From Acanthopleura granulata (Eukaryota > Mollusca > Polyplacophora > Chitonida > Chitonidae): 64,000 nucleotides of DNA. Positions 46,596 to 57,915 of this stretch are shown here, one piece after another. The DNA lies in assembly GCA_016165875.1 (NCBI GenBank), contig JABBOT010000007.1, positions 12,231,227 to 12,295,226 of the forward strand, written 5' to 3'. How positions within the stretch are numbered: the first letter of the stretch is position 1; every line of letters begins with the position of its first letter. The translations under genes were made by a program, and so were the position numbers. The notes below the pieces were generated by a model. The model ran no database searches. It was not told the origin of the DNA and saw nothing but the letters and a program-made list of their open reading frames with translations.

Positions 46596-47097
46596 GTTCT
46601 TTCCATTGGCCTCAATTAACACTTAATCAGAAACTGATGATAAATTCTCAATGAAATGATGTAGGTGAATAAAACAAAAAAATACAAGATTAACCGTTTT
46701 CGGTATTGTTTACCAATGCCTCAAACCACGTGGGTGCTGAAACAGCCTGTTTTCGGATGTCGTACTCTCCTCCGATGAAACGTTGAACTGCATCAAATTC
46801 TGGATGTGACAACTGAAGTAGTTGTTTTAATATATGTTGCTCACATTATTTACAATTATTTTCAAATTCGGGTAATAAATTCAAAGCAAAAGTAGCATTC
46901 ATTTTTCTTAAATATAGGTAATCAATTTACTGTGTAACACTACCGCGTACGGGCTAGGTCCAAGTTTTCACCAGACCGGAATAACGACAACCAACAACCG
47001 ACAAATGCGTGTTTCTTTCGACAAGTTAAATCGAAAGTGAAGTGTCAAATATTGTCTTTTTTTATACGCTTCAAGGATTTGAGAGGAATTTGAAGTC
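46596..47097. promoter_or_regulatory. Probable bidirectional promoter OGFOD1 / LSM4
   Basis: Only 502 bp separate the OGFOD1 start codon (minus) from the LSM4 start codon (plus), so both transcription starts lie here. It contains a CACGTG E-box (46,727-46,732). No TATA box is evident, as is usual for housekeeping genes. It also holds an unexplained minus-strand coding-like segment. Confidence 0.65.
46690..46845 (-). other. Coding-like fragment without start, unidentified
   Basis: A minus-strand frame of about 50 codons ends at TAA (46,692-46,690). It reads EQHILKQLLQLSHPEFDAVQ, RFIGGEYDIRKQAVSAPTWF, EALVNNTENG. It has no methionine. A TTCAG sits before LSHPEF (exon start 46,812 possible) and a GTAAAC donor follows FEAL. 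It could be an alternative 5' exon, a remnant of another gene or a mobile-element piece. I do not recognise the protein. Confidence 0.35.
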
Positions 47098-47100
47098 ATG
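47098..47100 (+). CDS. LSM4: LSM4 exon 1: ATG immediately followed by the donor
   Basis: TCATG is followed directly by GTAAGG, so the coding part of exon 1 is the start codon alone, phase 0. Exon 2 starts with LPLSLL, which needs exactly one preceding methionine. Confidence 0.8.
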
Positions 47101-50100
47101 GTAAGGAAATATATAGCATCTTGTGATCACATCGTCAAGTTATATATGCGTGTTTACTTCAAGCTCATTTTATTCGGATTGTTACTCTTTCTCTGTTATG
47201 TTTTGTTGTTGTTGTTTTCTCAACCGTTCGCGCAGATAAACATTCGCAGTACCATCCCATCACATCATTTCGTGGTACTCACATAATCGTGGCAATCACG
47301 TATAGTGCGAGGAATAGCACAAGGTCCTTAAACTGCTTCCATGACAGACTTTTTTTTCAATGTGTAGACGCCTCTCAGCATCGGTTGGCAATCGATCTGT
47401 GCAGTTTTAACTAATCTAGTGCACAAAACCCTAACACCACGAAAACCCATGGTGCGATGGTATCTGTCAGTTTCGACATTGCAAGACACTTGTGGTACAT
47501 GGAGGCACAGTGTTATTGCACTTCAAGACTTCAAGTTTGGAAGTATCTATCATGGTGCAGCAAGCGTTGAAGAGCGTTGAACTGAGCAATGGTTGAGCTG
47601 ACAGGTTAATAACCTCAGTTGTCATCTTGGGAGTCTTAGACTCTCACAACTTCGCGCAGGTTGAGGCGAGACAACGGGGGTACTCTCTCAAACTAAAGTG
47701 GTAGAAGACTAGATTTTGAAGTAGTTACAAAGTTGGCCTTTACAGGGGGGTTGCTGTAACTTCGGATACCAGAGGACCTAAGAATTCAGAACAAGTTAGC
47801 TTTACCCATTAACATAAAATCAGGTCATTATCCATGAGGACTCAACCAGCATGAACTTGTGAGACTCCTAAAATGCGAACTTGGCATATGCGTTTCGAGA
47901 ATCCGTGTACTTCGCAAGGAAACGGAGGTGATAAATAACATTGGCCTAAATTGGCAAAATGCTGATTTTTGATGATTTCTAAAGATTAATGAATTATAGG
48001 TCACTGAAACTGTCATATTTGAAGGTTTAACAAAATCTGATTACTTTTCCATAAAAATTTCTTGTCTACAAGCTTTATTTTTCATTTTTTATCGCAAAAT
48101 CTTATTGAAGGTCTATCTTGCCTGGGTTATATTTGCTGTCTTATCACCCCTAGCAGTCTGGTCAAGTGACCAGAGACAGTGCTGTTGATTGGCTCAGAGC
48201 TGTTATGACATGACTGCAAAACTATCAATTAGCAGTGAGCAGTTTTAGTTCAGTTAAATTCATTGTTGAGGTCTGTTTTTAACAATTACTGATATTTACC
48301 TGCTTGAATGCTCAAACCTGAAAAATCTAGTCGGTCCATTCTGTAAGGCAGTTTTAAACTTAGATACAGAACTGCAGTTCTCAATGACGTGGAGCTACTC
48401 TGCAAAGGCTGCAGACATACACTGTAGGTTGGCTGCAACCTATCCAGAATGACGTTATGTGAAGATCTGGGGGGTCTCAGTTGGAGAGAGGGCATTTAAC
48501 GTGAAGTAGAAATATTAGCACCATTTGAAGGTGTGGTGAATAACTGCTCTTTAATAGGGTTACAATACATAACTTTATTGAAACTAGGCATTTTTACTGA
48601 ATGGTAGGCCCTTGCTTTCTTTCCATAATATTAAGACAAGGATCTGTGTCTAAGCAGCTAAATCACCCAGCCAATTCTTTAGCTTTTGCTCTGTAGCTCT
48701 CCATCTGTCACCATATTTAAACAAGAGAGATGCAGTTCTGTATCTATTTTAAACCAAGTTTGGCCATGAATCCACACTATACTTGCCTTAATCAGTAGCA
48801 TGCATCAATTTCTTGCTTCGGTTGAAAGGAATATTACCTTTATTGCCTGTCTTGCAAATATGGACCCGAGTTTAATTATTGTTGAAGTAAAAGGAAATTT
48901 GTCTTTCCTTCTCGTCAGTGCAAGTCACGGCTAGTTGCATGTATTATGCACTGAGCCCTGAGCCATGGAGAAAACATGAAAATGACATGAAGTTAGTTGT
49001 TAAAGTGGCCTTTAATATTTTTTTCGAGTTTTCTTTAAGGGGAAGAAGACACTTGAAAATAGTTTTTGTATGGTGGATATTTGGAATCACCTTTTGGTAT
49101 ATATAGTTTTTGTGTAAAAATGTTTAAAATGTTTAACACATGTTTAATAAATACAGGGTGTCCCAAAAAAATGTACTCATCCTTTGACTGTTCATTACTC
49201 ATGTGTTTTGTTTGGATGTAGATGTTTATTGACATAGATACAAGTCTAATGAGTTAAATTAAAGAAAATAATGTTAAATTCAGAAAATCAAATGGCCTGA
49301 AAGAAAACTTTGAAGTTCTTGTCCTTATCTAGTCTACTCATTCCCATGTGTTCGCAAATGTTCAAACTGGTGTCCACCATTTTGCAAACACAGCTGATAA
49401 TGCAGACCAGTGGATTCGACAGCATTGTGGAACATTTCATTTGGAAATGGGAGACATTGTCTTTGAATTTCTTCTGTCAGCTCATCGAATATTTGGGGTT
49501 AGTTGCACCTGAAACAAAAACAAAAAATACATGAGCAACGGGCAGTCAAAGGGTGAGTGCATTTTTTTGGGACACCTGTATTTTTGCACTAGAATTTGAC
49601 CTCTTCAGGTAACAAATGTGTTCAACCTTGATTTAGATCATAAAGTATTTACATTTTTAATATGTTCATAAATGTTATCATAGTTCAGGTTAAATCCTTA
49701 TGTTTGGATATAGACAACAAATTTACATTCAAATAAATTTATTAGACATGCATCACATCCTTATTTAGAACAGTATTATGCAGCAACGATAAATGCCAAA
49801 AATTGGTCCCAAATTCCCACCATACAAAAATATTTTCAAGTATCGGTACCCTTTTCTCCTGAAAAAAAAAATCCCACAAAATGTTAAAGACCATATTTGC
49901 AAAATAAGTTTTGATGCTCTTTCATCTGATTTTGGCATCATTTTTATGTTTTCTTCTCCTTTAAATTGAGGTTCTCTGTTTAAACGTAACAGCATAGTAT
50001 ACTGAAGGAGGGAAATGTTCAATCCACATGACCCAAGTAGCTGCCTTGTTAGCCCGATTTATGTCCTGGCATGATCCAGTGTTTCTGTAATCTGATTTAG

Positions 50101-53100
50101 CACGGCAGAACAGAGTGATTTTGGACGAGAGAAAAGGAACTATTTCACTTACATGTATATGACGGCGGTCAGCATTATGTTGGGAGGAAACGCAGCAGAG
50201 CCCTGGGAAACCCATGACCATCCGCAGGTTGCCGGCAGACCCTCCTACATGCAGCTGGAAAGGAATCCAACATGAGCTGGACTTGGACTCACAGCAACCT
50301 CATTGGTGGAAGGCTTCTAGGCCATTACGCTCCTCTAGCGTGGTAACCAACGAGAGGTAGTAAAGATTTCACCAAATACATTTCAGACTGACTCAGTTCA
50401 TATGTGCATTCTATGGGGCGACCGTATGAAGCAGAGCGGAAATCTACATGCTGTAACATACAAGATCAGCATGTGTCATTCGGTAATAGAACAGCTATTA
50501 CATGCACTGTGTCACCCATCTTTTTGACATAAAATGTTTGCTTATTCTGCAGATGAAACTTTTCAGTTCCTAGCAAAGCTGACGTAATTGTTTACGTCAC
50601 ACATTCGTATTCACAGGCGTGAATTAATATGGAAGGAATGTCTAGAATCACTGGCACTTTGCAATTGTAAAAGTATTTCCTTTAACTTCAGCTTAACTCA
50701 AGCTGTTTGAATGTATCCCTGTGTCACAAAGTGGCCTGGTATACTGTCACTTTGCTGAAATGTTATTTGACAAATGCTGTAATTACATTTCAAGGAAGAT
50801 AAGTTTTCTACATGTAGAAAATGTGTTCATATTTTGTCTATTTGCAGTTACCTCTGTCATTATTACGAACAGCAGTTAACCACCCAATGGTAAGCATTAT
50901 TGTTTTTCATTATCAGTTCACACTTTTTGAATTGTGGAAAAAGTTCAACTAAAATAGATGCGCTTGGCTTCAAACATATAACTTGTACTTGTAAATTAAA
51001 ACCTTGACATGTATGTCCTCAAATGATCTTTTTCGTTGCAGTTTTTGTCGCTGAAAATACAAGAAGGCATTTTAGTCAATATTACCCTCTGTAAATAAAG
51101 TTTATTATTACCCCTTGGCCAATCTTTGCCAACTGATATTGTTGTAGCGGCATTTTGCGTTCGTACGTCCTTCTGTCTATCTGTACGTCAAGTACATCAG
51201 ACTTACACCATTTTTGCACTTCAGCGTGAGGAAGAACCCTATTGATTTCAGTGACCTTGAGCTATTCCCTTATGGTCATTGAGGTCATTTAAGATTAATT
51301 TTATAAAAGGCTTGTAAACGTTCTATTTCTTGAACATTTTGCTCTATTTCTTGAATCAAATTTGTGCCACACCTACACACTTTTATGAATGGCCGGTACT
51401 ATGAATTCTCTTGGAATTTGTATCCATTGGTTACATCATACATGTATTTAAGGCCGAGAGGTGTCAAGTGCATTGCACAGTACTATTATGATTATTATAA
51501 TTATTATTATTATTAATAATCTGTTTTTGTTATTTAACATGATATCATGCAAATTACTGCAAATTATGTTTTTCTCTGTATGTTTACAAACTGTATTGGC
51601 AGTTGAGATGGTATCATCAAATTTGCATGTTGATTGTCTGGAATAATCATTCCAAAATATGGTCCGATATATTTTTCTTCTGAAAATTAAATATGAAAGT
51701 GATTAAAGAGTAAAGACGCATTATGTGTTAATAAAAGAATTAAAATAAGGTGCAAAACACCCGCTTAAAAACTTCCTTGCATTATAAAGTAACTGCATTT
51801 CCGTTTTCTTGTTTTCAGTTGGTAGAATTAAAGAATGGCGAAACGTACAATGGTCACCTTGTCAGCTGTGATAACTGGATGAATATTAACTTAAGAGAAG
51901 TGATTTGCACATCTAGGGTAAGACTTCATCTGTAGTCTCTGGGTCTGTTTGGAGATTGGTATTTCATGCTTTATGGTGGAATAGATTCCGTCATTGGGTC
52001 ACACCGGGATTTGAACTCAGAACTTCTCATCCAAAGCCCAGCCGTCTTAAATACCATATTTTGTGGTTAAAAAGATTTCTTCTTTGGGTCATGCTTGGAT
52101 TTGAACTCATAACTTCACATCTGAAATCCAGCAGTCTTCCATATGAGATAGAGGGAAATTCCTTCTCTTTCATAAGCCCATCCTTAAAAATTCTTTGTTG
52201 CAGGTAACACAGTCCTGTCACAAAGATAGGGTCAGTGGGTGGAGAAATATATTTCAATTTATTCTTGCTGTTGAAATAGATATGGATAGATAGTAGATAT
52301 GGATAGATAATAGATATGAACATGGAGAGAAAAATATAAAAAGAAATTCCATGAAAAGCCCATTAAAAACTTTACAGTAAGATCCTTTTTGGAGGGTGGA
52401 TTAGGTTACCCACAACAAATGTATTTTTAATCATTGCAGAGCTATTTCTTGTATTGTCACTGGCAAGCTGCTCCCGTTGCACTCCAGCCCACGTAAGACC
52501 TCATTCTCCAACCAGACACGCCCATGCTTACAAGTTAATAGCTGCAACAATCCTTGGACAATTTTTGCTCTTAGTACTGTGTTTTAGCTGTCCTTCATAC
52601 CGAGATTTGAACTCAAATCTCCCACTCTACCAACTGAACAATGTGTACATAAAAAGAAAAAGCCTCTCAACATAAAGGATAAGACCAAGGAAGTTTTGGG
52701 CAATTTGTGGTAAAAGAGTACCACAAAAAGAAATTTAAAAATGACCCTCAAATTTCTTTTAGATTTTTTTAGTTCCGAGGCAAGACAATTAAAGGTAGGT
52801 AATAACACAAACTTAATCGTGAAAAATAAATACCTCCATGTGAAAATATTTTTTGATCAATCAGAACTCAGGGTTATGTAAAGTCCGGTAATATGTGAGC
52901 GTCTTCTGACAACTGTGTGAGCTTACGGCGATGAATTTATTAGTTACATAATTACATGTAACTACATAATAGCACATGTCTGAAAAGTTCATGGTTACAG
53001 ACGTGTATAAAAATGAATTTATTTATTTGGTTAGTGCAAGACACTATACGAATTTGTCATTATACGATGTCAGTTAGTTATAAGGGTGAATGACGGCCCC

Positions 53101-55440
53101 CTGTAAGCTACTGACTTTTGGTAAGTTATTGCAAGGGAAACAAATTATAGCCTCACACTGGTGTGATCAAATTTTTACTTAACCAATGCATTGCAGTAAG
53201 AGTTGTCTCCCCTCCTTTGTGGATTTACTGACCAAACATGGCCCTTTTCCCTTGATATTGCTGTGATAGTGCTGATTGAGCATTAATATTCAGTCATTCT
53301 GGGAGAGATCGGAATAATGACTGTAAGTCATTCTACACCAGTGTCAAGTGCAGATGGTGTGCATATATATTTAATTTATGATAAAGGCAGCTCATGACTG
53401 AGCTACTGTTTCATTAAAAAGATTATAAAATTCTCTCTTTGAGCATGAAAACCTGTCTAAAATTGTATGAATTGTTGCTGATTATCTGCGTTTGAAGTGT
53501 TTATAGCAAGTAAGCAGAGATGAAAAACACTGCAAAGTATTTCCAGACCATTGTGTTGTGGTGAGAGTAAGTTTCTTGATCATTTCATGCTAGTTAAAGG
53601 TCAGTCTCTGCCGTTGTAGCGGCTGGTAGAAAAAAACACTTTACCAAAATAAACATAATGTCTTTTTTTAGTAACCTTTTTGGCAAACTTAACTTAGAAC
53701 ATGCATTGTATTTCACTTGAAATACCCTAATTCTTCAACCTTTTCAACCACCTCTACAGCCATTATTTTGAAACATTCTGACAAAAATCTGTGGCTTGTA
53801 GAGAAGTAATTTTAGGAAGCTCCCATCTTTAATCACACAAACAAATTATTTTTAGCGTCATTTTCATAACCATCGTGTGTATAAACTCCACTGAAAAAAG
53901 TGCTTCAGTGGTTGAAACGGTTGAAGATTTACAGTTTAGAGATAACCTTTCAAACAACATCGAGTGCGTCACGCAACACACAACATCCGGGCCAGTATGT
54001 TTTTCTCCCCATATAATATTCTGCCATGCTGTTTATTTGTGCAGATAAATAGAGGATATTGCACAGTGAAGGTTGAATACCCTAAATATTGCTCGAGTGA
54101 GAGGTGGAAAAGATAACCCACGAGACGCAAAGATGGTGGTATCATTTACACCTTTCACAAGAACAACATTTATGGTATTCAGCCGTCACTGTGCAATATT
54201 CTGTTTATTATTTATACTGTAACAATGTCATGATTTTGTGTATTGAAACAAGTTTTGAGCAATGTTTTAGCTGCAGGCCTTCAGAGACCTGTCAGTAGCG
54301 TGACCTCGTAGCCGTATACATGACATGACTTGTATTATGACATCATGCCAGTGAGCTCAGATTGGAACATCATAAAAACAAAGTGTTTTGTCCCAGCGTC
54401 TGGGTCATGGGTCAAGGTCACCAGCCGTGTATTATCAAAATGTAATAACATAAGTGATATCTAACTAGTGAAGATATCAATTTTATCAGTGAAGGAAATA
54501 CTGGGGTTACACTGACGTATAAATGAAAAATGTATTTTCAACTTAGTGATAAAAGTACTATTTCACATATACCTTATAAATAAAATTTATAAACCTTATA
54601 AGTGCTGCATAAATATCACCTTTGGTGTTATCTGTTTTTACCCAGACACCATCATAGGGCGAAAAAGAAACATTGTTTCATGATGTTCCAATCTGAACTC
54701 AGTTGTACAATGATAAACAAAGTAAACTTTTACATTGCTTCACCTCTACCTCATACCTGGCCTCCTTGGCCGAGGATGTTAGCATGCCAGTACAGCGTAA
54801 TGACCCAGGTGCGAGTTCAAGTCCAGCTCACCCTGGCTTCCTCTTCTGTCATACATGGAAAAGACAGCCAGTAACCCCTCCTACCACCCACCCCTCCCCC
54901 CCCCCGAATCTGCTCAGATTCCTCCCACCATTACACTAGCTACAGTCGTATAAGTGAAATATTTTTGAGTACTGTACTTCGTCAACCTTTTCAAATGTTT
55001 GCAAAGTGTTTAATCAAGCATATTCTGAACACTGGTGTTGACTGGTAACATTATGCTTTTTGTGAAACCCTGAGACTGTAGTTTTGTTTCCTAAATTGAA
55101 TTACAAACATGCATAAACTTCACTGAAAGTTGCTCTTTCATATGCGAAAAGGTTGAGGAATTAGGTACGGCATAAAGCGTAACTCAAATAAATACATAAA
55201 TTTAGTCTGTTCCACGTCAAAGTTTAGACTGAATCTTACATTTATCATAATGTTTGCATTTTCTCTAGGACGGAGACAGGTTTTGGAGAATGCCAGAGTG
55301 TTACATCAGAGGAAGCACCATCAAATATCTGCGAATTCCAGATGAAGTCATTGATATGGTAAAAGAGGAGGTGTTAATGAAGTCTAAAGGACGTGGAGAG
55401 GGCAGAGGTCGTGGGGGTCAGCGAGGTCGTGGAGGTCGAG
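47098..55440 (+). CDS. LSM4: LSM4, LSm ring subunit (3' end unresolved)
   Basis: LSM4 is part of the nuclear LSm2-8 ring that binds the U6 snRNA 3' end and the cytoplasmic LSm1-7 ring that activates mRNA decapping. Four exons join in phase and give 105 complete codons: [15 protein letters not shown], the Sm1 motif ([29 protein letters not shown]), the Sm2 motif ([20 protein letters not shown]) and an arginine-glycine tail ([18 protein letters not shown]) of the type that is dimethylated and drives P-body assembly. Only one residue differs from human in MLPLSLL...TYNGHLV apart from the R/K and V/Q changes at residues 8 and 11. The last exon is unresolved: candidates at 60,459-60,484 (ending GRSVMQYP) and 61,490-61,536 (ending GFRGVTAGDQGLKRG) fit the phase, or it may lie outside the window. 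Confidence 0.93.
47880..48236 (-). repeat. Dispersed repeat, more complete copy
   Basis: Reverse complement matches blocks at 186-262, 1341-1380 and 1545-1735. Shared words on the minus strand: CCAATCAACAGCACTGTC, CAATAAGATTTTGCGATAAA, AAAAATCAGCATTTTGCC. Confidence 0.6.
48965..49110 (+). repeat. Repeat family R3, plus copy
   Basis: Contains ACTTGAAAATAGTTTTTGTA and TGGTGGATATTTGGAATCAC. It is related in inverse to 49,785-49,965 and 62,850-63,015. Confidence 0.5.
49154..49578. mobile_element. Mariner-like MITE with transposase remnant
   Basis: Terminal inverted repeats of about 35 bp: CAGGGTGTCCCAAAAAAATG on the left and, in inverse, CAGGTGTCCCAAAAAAATGC on the right. TA flanks both ends (49,152-49,153 and 49,579-49,580), the Tc1/mariner target duplication. 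On the minus strand the interior retains the transposase C-terminal signature [13 protein letters not shown], so this is an internally deleted autonomous element. Confidence 0.85.
49785..49965 (-). repeat. Repeat family R3, minus copy
   Basis: Contains CCCACCATACAAAAATATTT and TCTTTCATCTGATTTTGGCA, shared with 62,960-63,015, and is the inverse of 48,965-49,110. Confidence 0.55.
50138..50350 (-). repeat. SINE-A copy
   Basis: TATTTCACTTACATGTATAT, GGCGGTCAGCATTATGTTGG, CATCCGCAGGTTGCCGGC and box-B region GAGCTGGACTTGGACTCACA. The TTTATT tail is lost. Confidence 0.75.
50848..50889 (+). CDS. LSM4: LSM4 exon 2
   Basis: Phase 0 in and out; TTTGCAG acceptor, GTAAGC donor. Encodes [14 protein letters not shown]; human has LPLSLLKTAQNHPM. 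Confidence 0.96.
51105..51440 (+). repeat. Tandem-repeat element relative, about two partial units
   Basis: Shares with 17,035-17,460 the words CCCCTTGGCCAATCTTTGCC, GAAGAACCCTATTGATTT, GGTCATTGAGGTCATTTAAG and ATAAAAGGCTTGTAAAC, in the same order. Confidence 0.55.
51819..51917 (+). CDS. LSM4: LSM4 exon 3 (Sm1)
   Basis: Phase 0 in and out; GTAAGA donor. Encodes 33 residues with [17 protein letters not shown] and [11 protein letters not shown], identical in these segments to vertebrate LSM4. Confidence 0.98.
51960..52165 (-). repeat. Two tandem tRNA-like units
   Basis: Two ~98-bp units each carry, on the minus strand, GAGTTCAAATCC preceded by a GAAGTT stretch and followed by GTGACCCAA or ATGACCCAA. 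The B-box is intact but box A is weak. This looks like a dimeric tRNA-derived element, not a functional tRNA gene. Confidence 0.5.
52355..52668 (-). repeat. SINE-D candidate with tRNA-like head
   Basis: On the minus strand the head reads TTGTTCAGTTGGTAGAGTGG (box A) and TTTGAGTTCAAATCTCGG (box B). The element seems to run to about 52,355, where AAATACATTTGTTGTGGGTA resembles the motif at 44,695 and 19,511. No poly-A tail is clear. Confidence 0.5.
53723..53935. mobile_element. MITE, family M1
   Basis: Left end TACCCTAATTCTTCAACCTT, right end in inverse GGTTGAAACGGTTGAAGATT; about 210 bp, no ORF. Confidence 0.7.
54757..54978 (+). repeat. SINE-A copy with tRNA head
   Basis: Plus-oriented: CTCCTTGGCCGAGGATGTTA (box A), GCGAGTTCAAGTCCAGCTC (box B), GGCTTCCTCTTCTG, a C-run insertion, ATTCCTCCCACCATTACAC, AAGTGAAATATTTTTGAGTA. 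An M1 MITE begins at its 3' end. Confidence 0.8.
54974..55168. mobile_element. MITE, family M1
   Basis: Left GTACTTCGTCAACCTTTTCA, right in inverse GCGAAAAGGTTGAGGAATTA; about 195 bp. It inserted at, or replaced, the SINE-A tail and ends 100 bp before LSM4 exon 4. Confidence 0.65.
55269..55440 (+). CDS. LSM4: LSM4 exon 4 (Sm2 and RG tail)
   Basis: Phase 0 in, phase 1 out; CTCTAG acceptor, GTGAGT donor. Encodes [35 protein letters not shown] and an RG-rich stretch ending [13 protein letters not shown]. Confidence 0.97.
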
Positions 55441-55574
55441 GTGAGTCGAGGCTTTGTGCCCCTGCATTCTGTATGGCATACTTTTCTACATGCATGTGCA
55501 TTGATTTAGTGATAATTTTTTTCATGGCTAGATGTTCCAGACTTTGTAAATTGTCAGACTGAGCCAGGATTTTG

Positions 55575-55960
55575 ACTTGTAATGTTGAATGTCTTGGTAA
55601 ATTAAACCAGGGTTTTGACTAGCACTGGTAAATTGACCCAGGTTTTTGACTGGCACTGTTGAATATCTTGGTAAATTAAACCATGCTTTTGACTTGCACA
55701 GTTGAATATGTTTTTAAATTGAACTAGGTTTTTGACTTACAGTGTTAAATTTCTTGGTGAATTGAACCAGGTCTTTGCATGACTCTCACTGTTAAATGTC
55801 TTTGTAAATCGAAACAGGTGTTGGAATCGCACTGTTGAATATCTTGGTAAATTGATCCAGGTCTTTTCATCACTCGCACTCGTTAAATGTTTTAGTAAAT
55901 TGAAACAAGTATTTTGACTCACACTGCTAAACGTCTTGACACAGTGATTCAGGATGGATG
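55575..55960. repeat. Degenerate ~60-65-bp tandem repeat
   Basis: Six or so units repeat GTTGAATGTCTTGGTAAATT, then CCAGGTTTTTGACT and GCACT. The divergence is high. Confidence 0.6.
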
Positions 55961-57783
55961 AACATCTTTCCCTCTGACTATTGTGACATGTTTTTGAGTC
56001 CCACACTAATGGTTTAAACTTGGAAAATGTTGCACAGATGAACAGTTTTACAGTTAACCTTATCATCCGATGTACCAAAAGTATTCGTAAGAGATATGAA
56101 GCATTTTTTTTTTTTATCGGACTGGAAACATGTCTTTACTAGTAGCGACTGTGATCAAAGTGTGTCTTAAAAGTGTGTAGCCACATCTACGAGTTACGCC
56201 TGGTCTGTATGGGGTTAGCTGTATGTGTACACTCAGAGTTATTATGTACCTGTCTACGTTTCCGTTGGATTTCCTGTATGGAAATTAACTCTCGGCCAGC
56301 TTGTGAGAAGTGAAACAGTGTATGTTCATAACCACAGCATGGGCACCGTGAATCTGTGCTCCGAGGTTTCCTGTAATCTCTCTGGCATTCACATGTACAT
56401 GCATGTAGAAGGCCTACATGCGAATATGTGTATTCAAATTGTAACATGGTTTTCATGCATGTCTGTGTATTGTCCACAATATGGAGACATTATAGCTCTA
56501 CTAATTTTCAAGTTACGTGTAAACATGTTGTCCAGTGACATTTGTTTTCTGAAATATTATCTGTTGGCTATTAAATATCATGGTAATGATTCGGTAAATG
56601 TTTGGTTTAAGCCTTTTACTGAACACTCCTAATCAAAAGTTCCTAAGTGTATGGGTATTTCTGCAGTTGGGCATATTTTTTTTTACATGACTGTAGAGCA
56701 TGCCATGAGTTTTTTGAACCCCTAGGTCTTAAATCAGATGAAACCTGTCAGCCATGTGTCTGGGCTATCCCAATGTGCAATCCGTCTAATTTGCTCAGTT
56801 AATCACATCTGCTTCCTTGCCCTAAACAAATGCTGTAAGATTATCTCATCCCGGACAACAAACACTTAACAGATGCTAAGATCCTCTAAATCTGATCTGC
56901 CTGTTCAGCTTACCCCCCCCCCCCCGGCCCCCCTTCCCTACCTCTTCCCCACTCCCTTGGAATAACCACTGCTGGAGGCCATTAACCACAGACTATTACT
57001 TGCCCTGAGGTTTAACTGTTCTTAATCATAAATTACTTCAGTTTCATTGAAAAAAAAAAACATCAGAAAAACATATCCTGTAGAAAATGATGGAATGCTC
57101 GACATATAGAAGATCCCCGGCTAAATCGGACACCATAATCAGCTTACGAATTAAACACCTTTATTATCATTGCTGTCAGAGATATCATCATAGTTTAATG
57201 ATACGGATCCATGACAGCAATAACATATATTATGTAACGTGGCTGCTCTTCAGATAATCAAATCGTCCAACGTGGTTATCTTTTTTTAGTTGGCAGATAA
57301 TCAGAATGTTATACAACCCGGAGTTAGCTAAGGACTTAGTCATGGTTGCCCGGGTTAGTTAGCCCGCAGGGGTAAGGCCTAGGATGTGGGGCACAGCATC
57401 CTTATTAACATTACAGCAACTGCACATGTAAACCCAAGTGGCGTTCTCTGTGGTTATGGTGTAATTACCGAGTGACTCAAGAGTGGTTTTTGCAGAGAAA
57501 AGGTTCAGGATGCTTGGAGTCATTGCAGTTATCCTGACCTTAGTTTAGGTTTATATCTCAGATTGTTGTAAGTGCCTGTGTGCACATAATCCATTGTACA
57601 TATATTGACCAAATCCAATGAGTTCCTCTGCATGTAGATACATTTCCCATGTATCTGGAAGGTAGTCTTTTTCTTTCTTTGTGATATTTTTAAATTTTTG
57701 AACCATTTTTGTATGTTTAGCCGTGCTGTTTAATTTAACATCTTTTATACGTATCGATTCATTTGATGGCAAGACACAACTTG

Positions 57784-57915
57784 GGAAAAGTTGTGGGTTT
57801 CTCCCGGGCTCTGCCCGGTTTCCTCCCACCATATATAATGCTGGCCAACATCATATAATTGAAATATTCTGGAGTACAACGTAGAACGTCAAGCATTCAG
57901 TCAAGTAAATAACTA
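57784..57915 (+). repeat. SINE-A 3' part
   Basis: GGGCTCTGCCCGGTTTCCTC, ATAATGCTGGCCAACATCAT, GAAATATTCTGGAGTACAAC, with a decayed tail. Confidence 0.75.

Larger units (their letters stand above)
47101..50847. other. LSM4 intron 1
   Basis: 3.7 kb with a dispersed repeat (47,880-48,236), two inverted copies of another repeat (48,965-49,110 and 49,785-49,965), a mariner-like MITE between them, and a SINE-A. No further exon recognised. Confidence 0.55.
51918..55268. other. LSM4 intron 3
   Basis: Contains a tRNA-like dimer (51,960-52,165), another tRNA-like SINE head (52,600-52,668), two M1 MITEs and a SINE-A. The remainder is unassigned. Confidence 0.5.
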
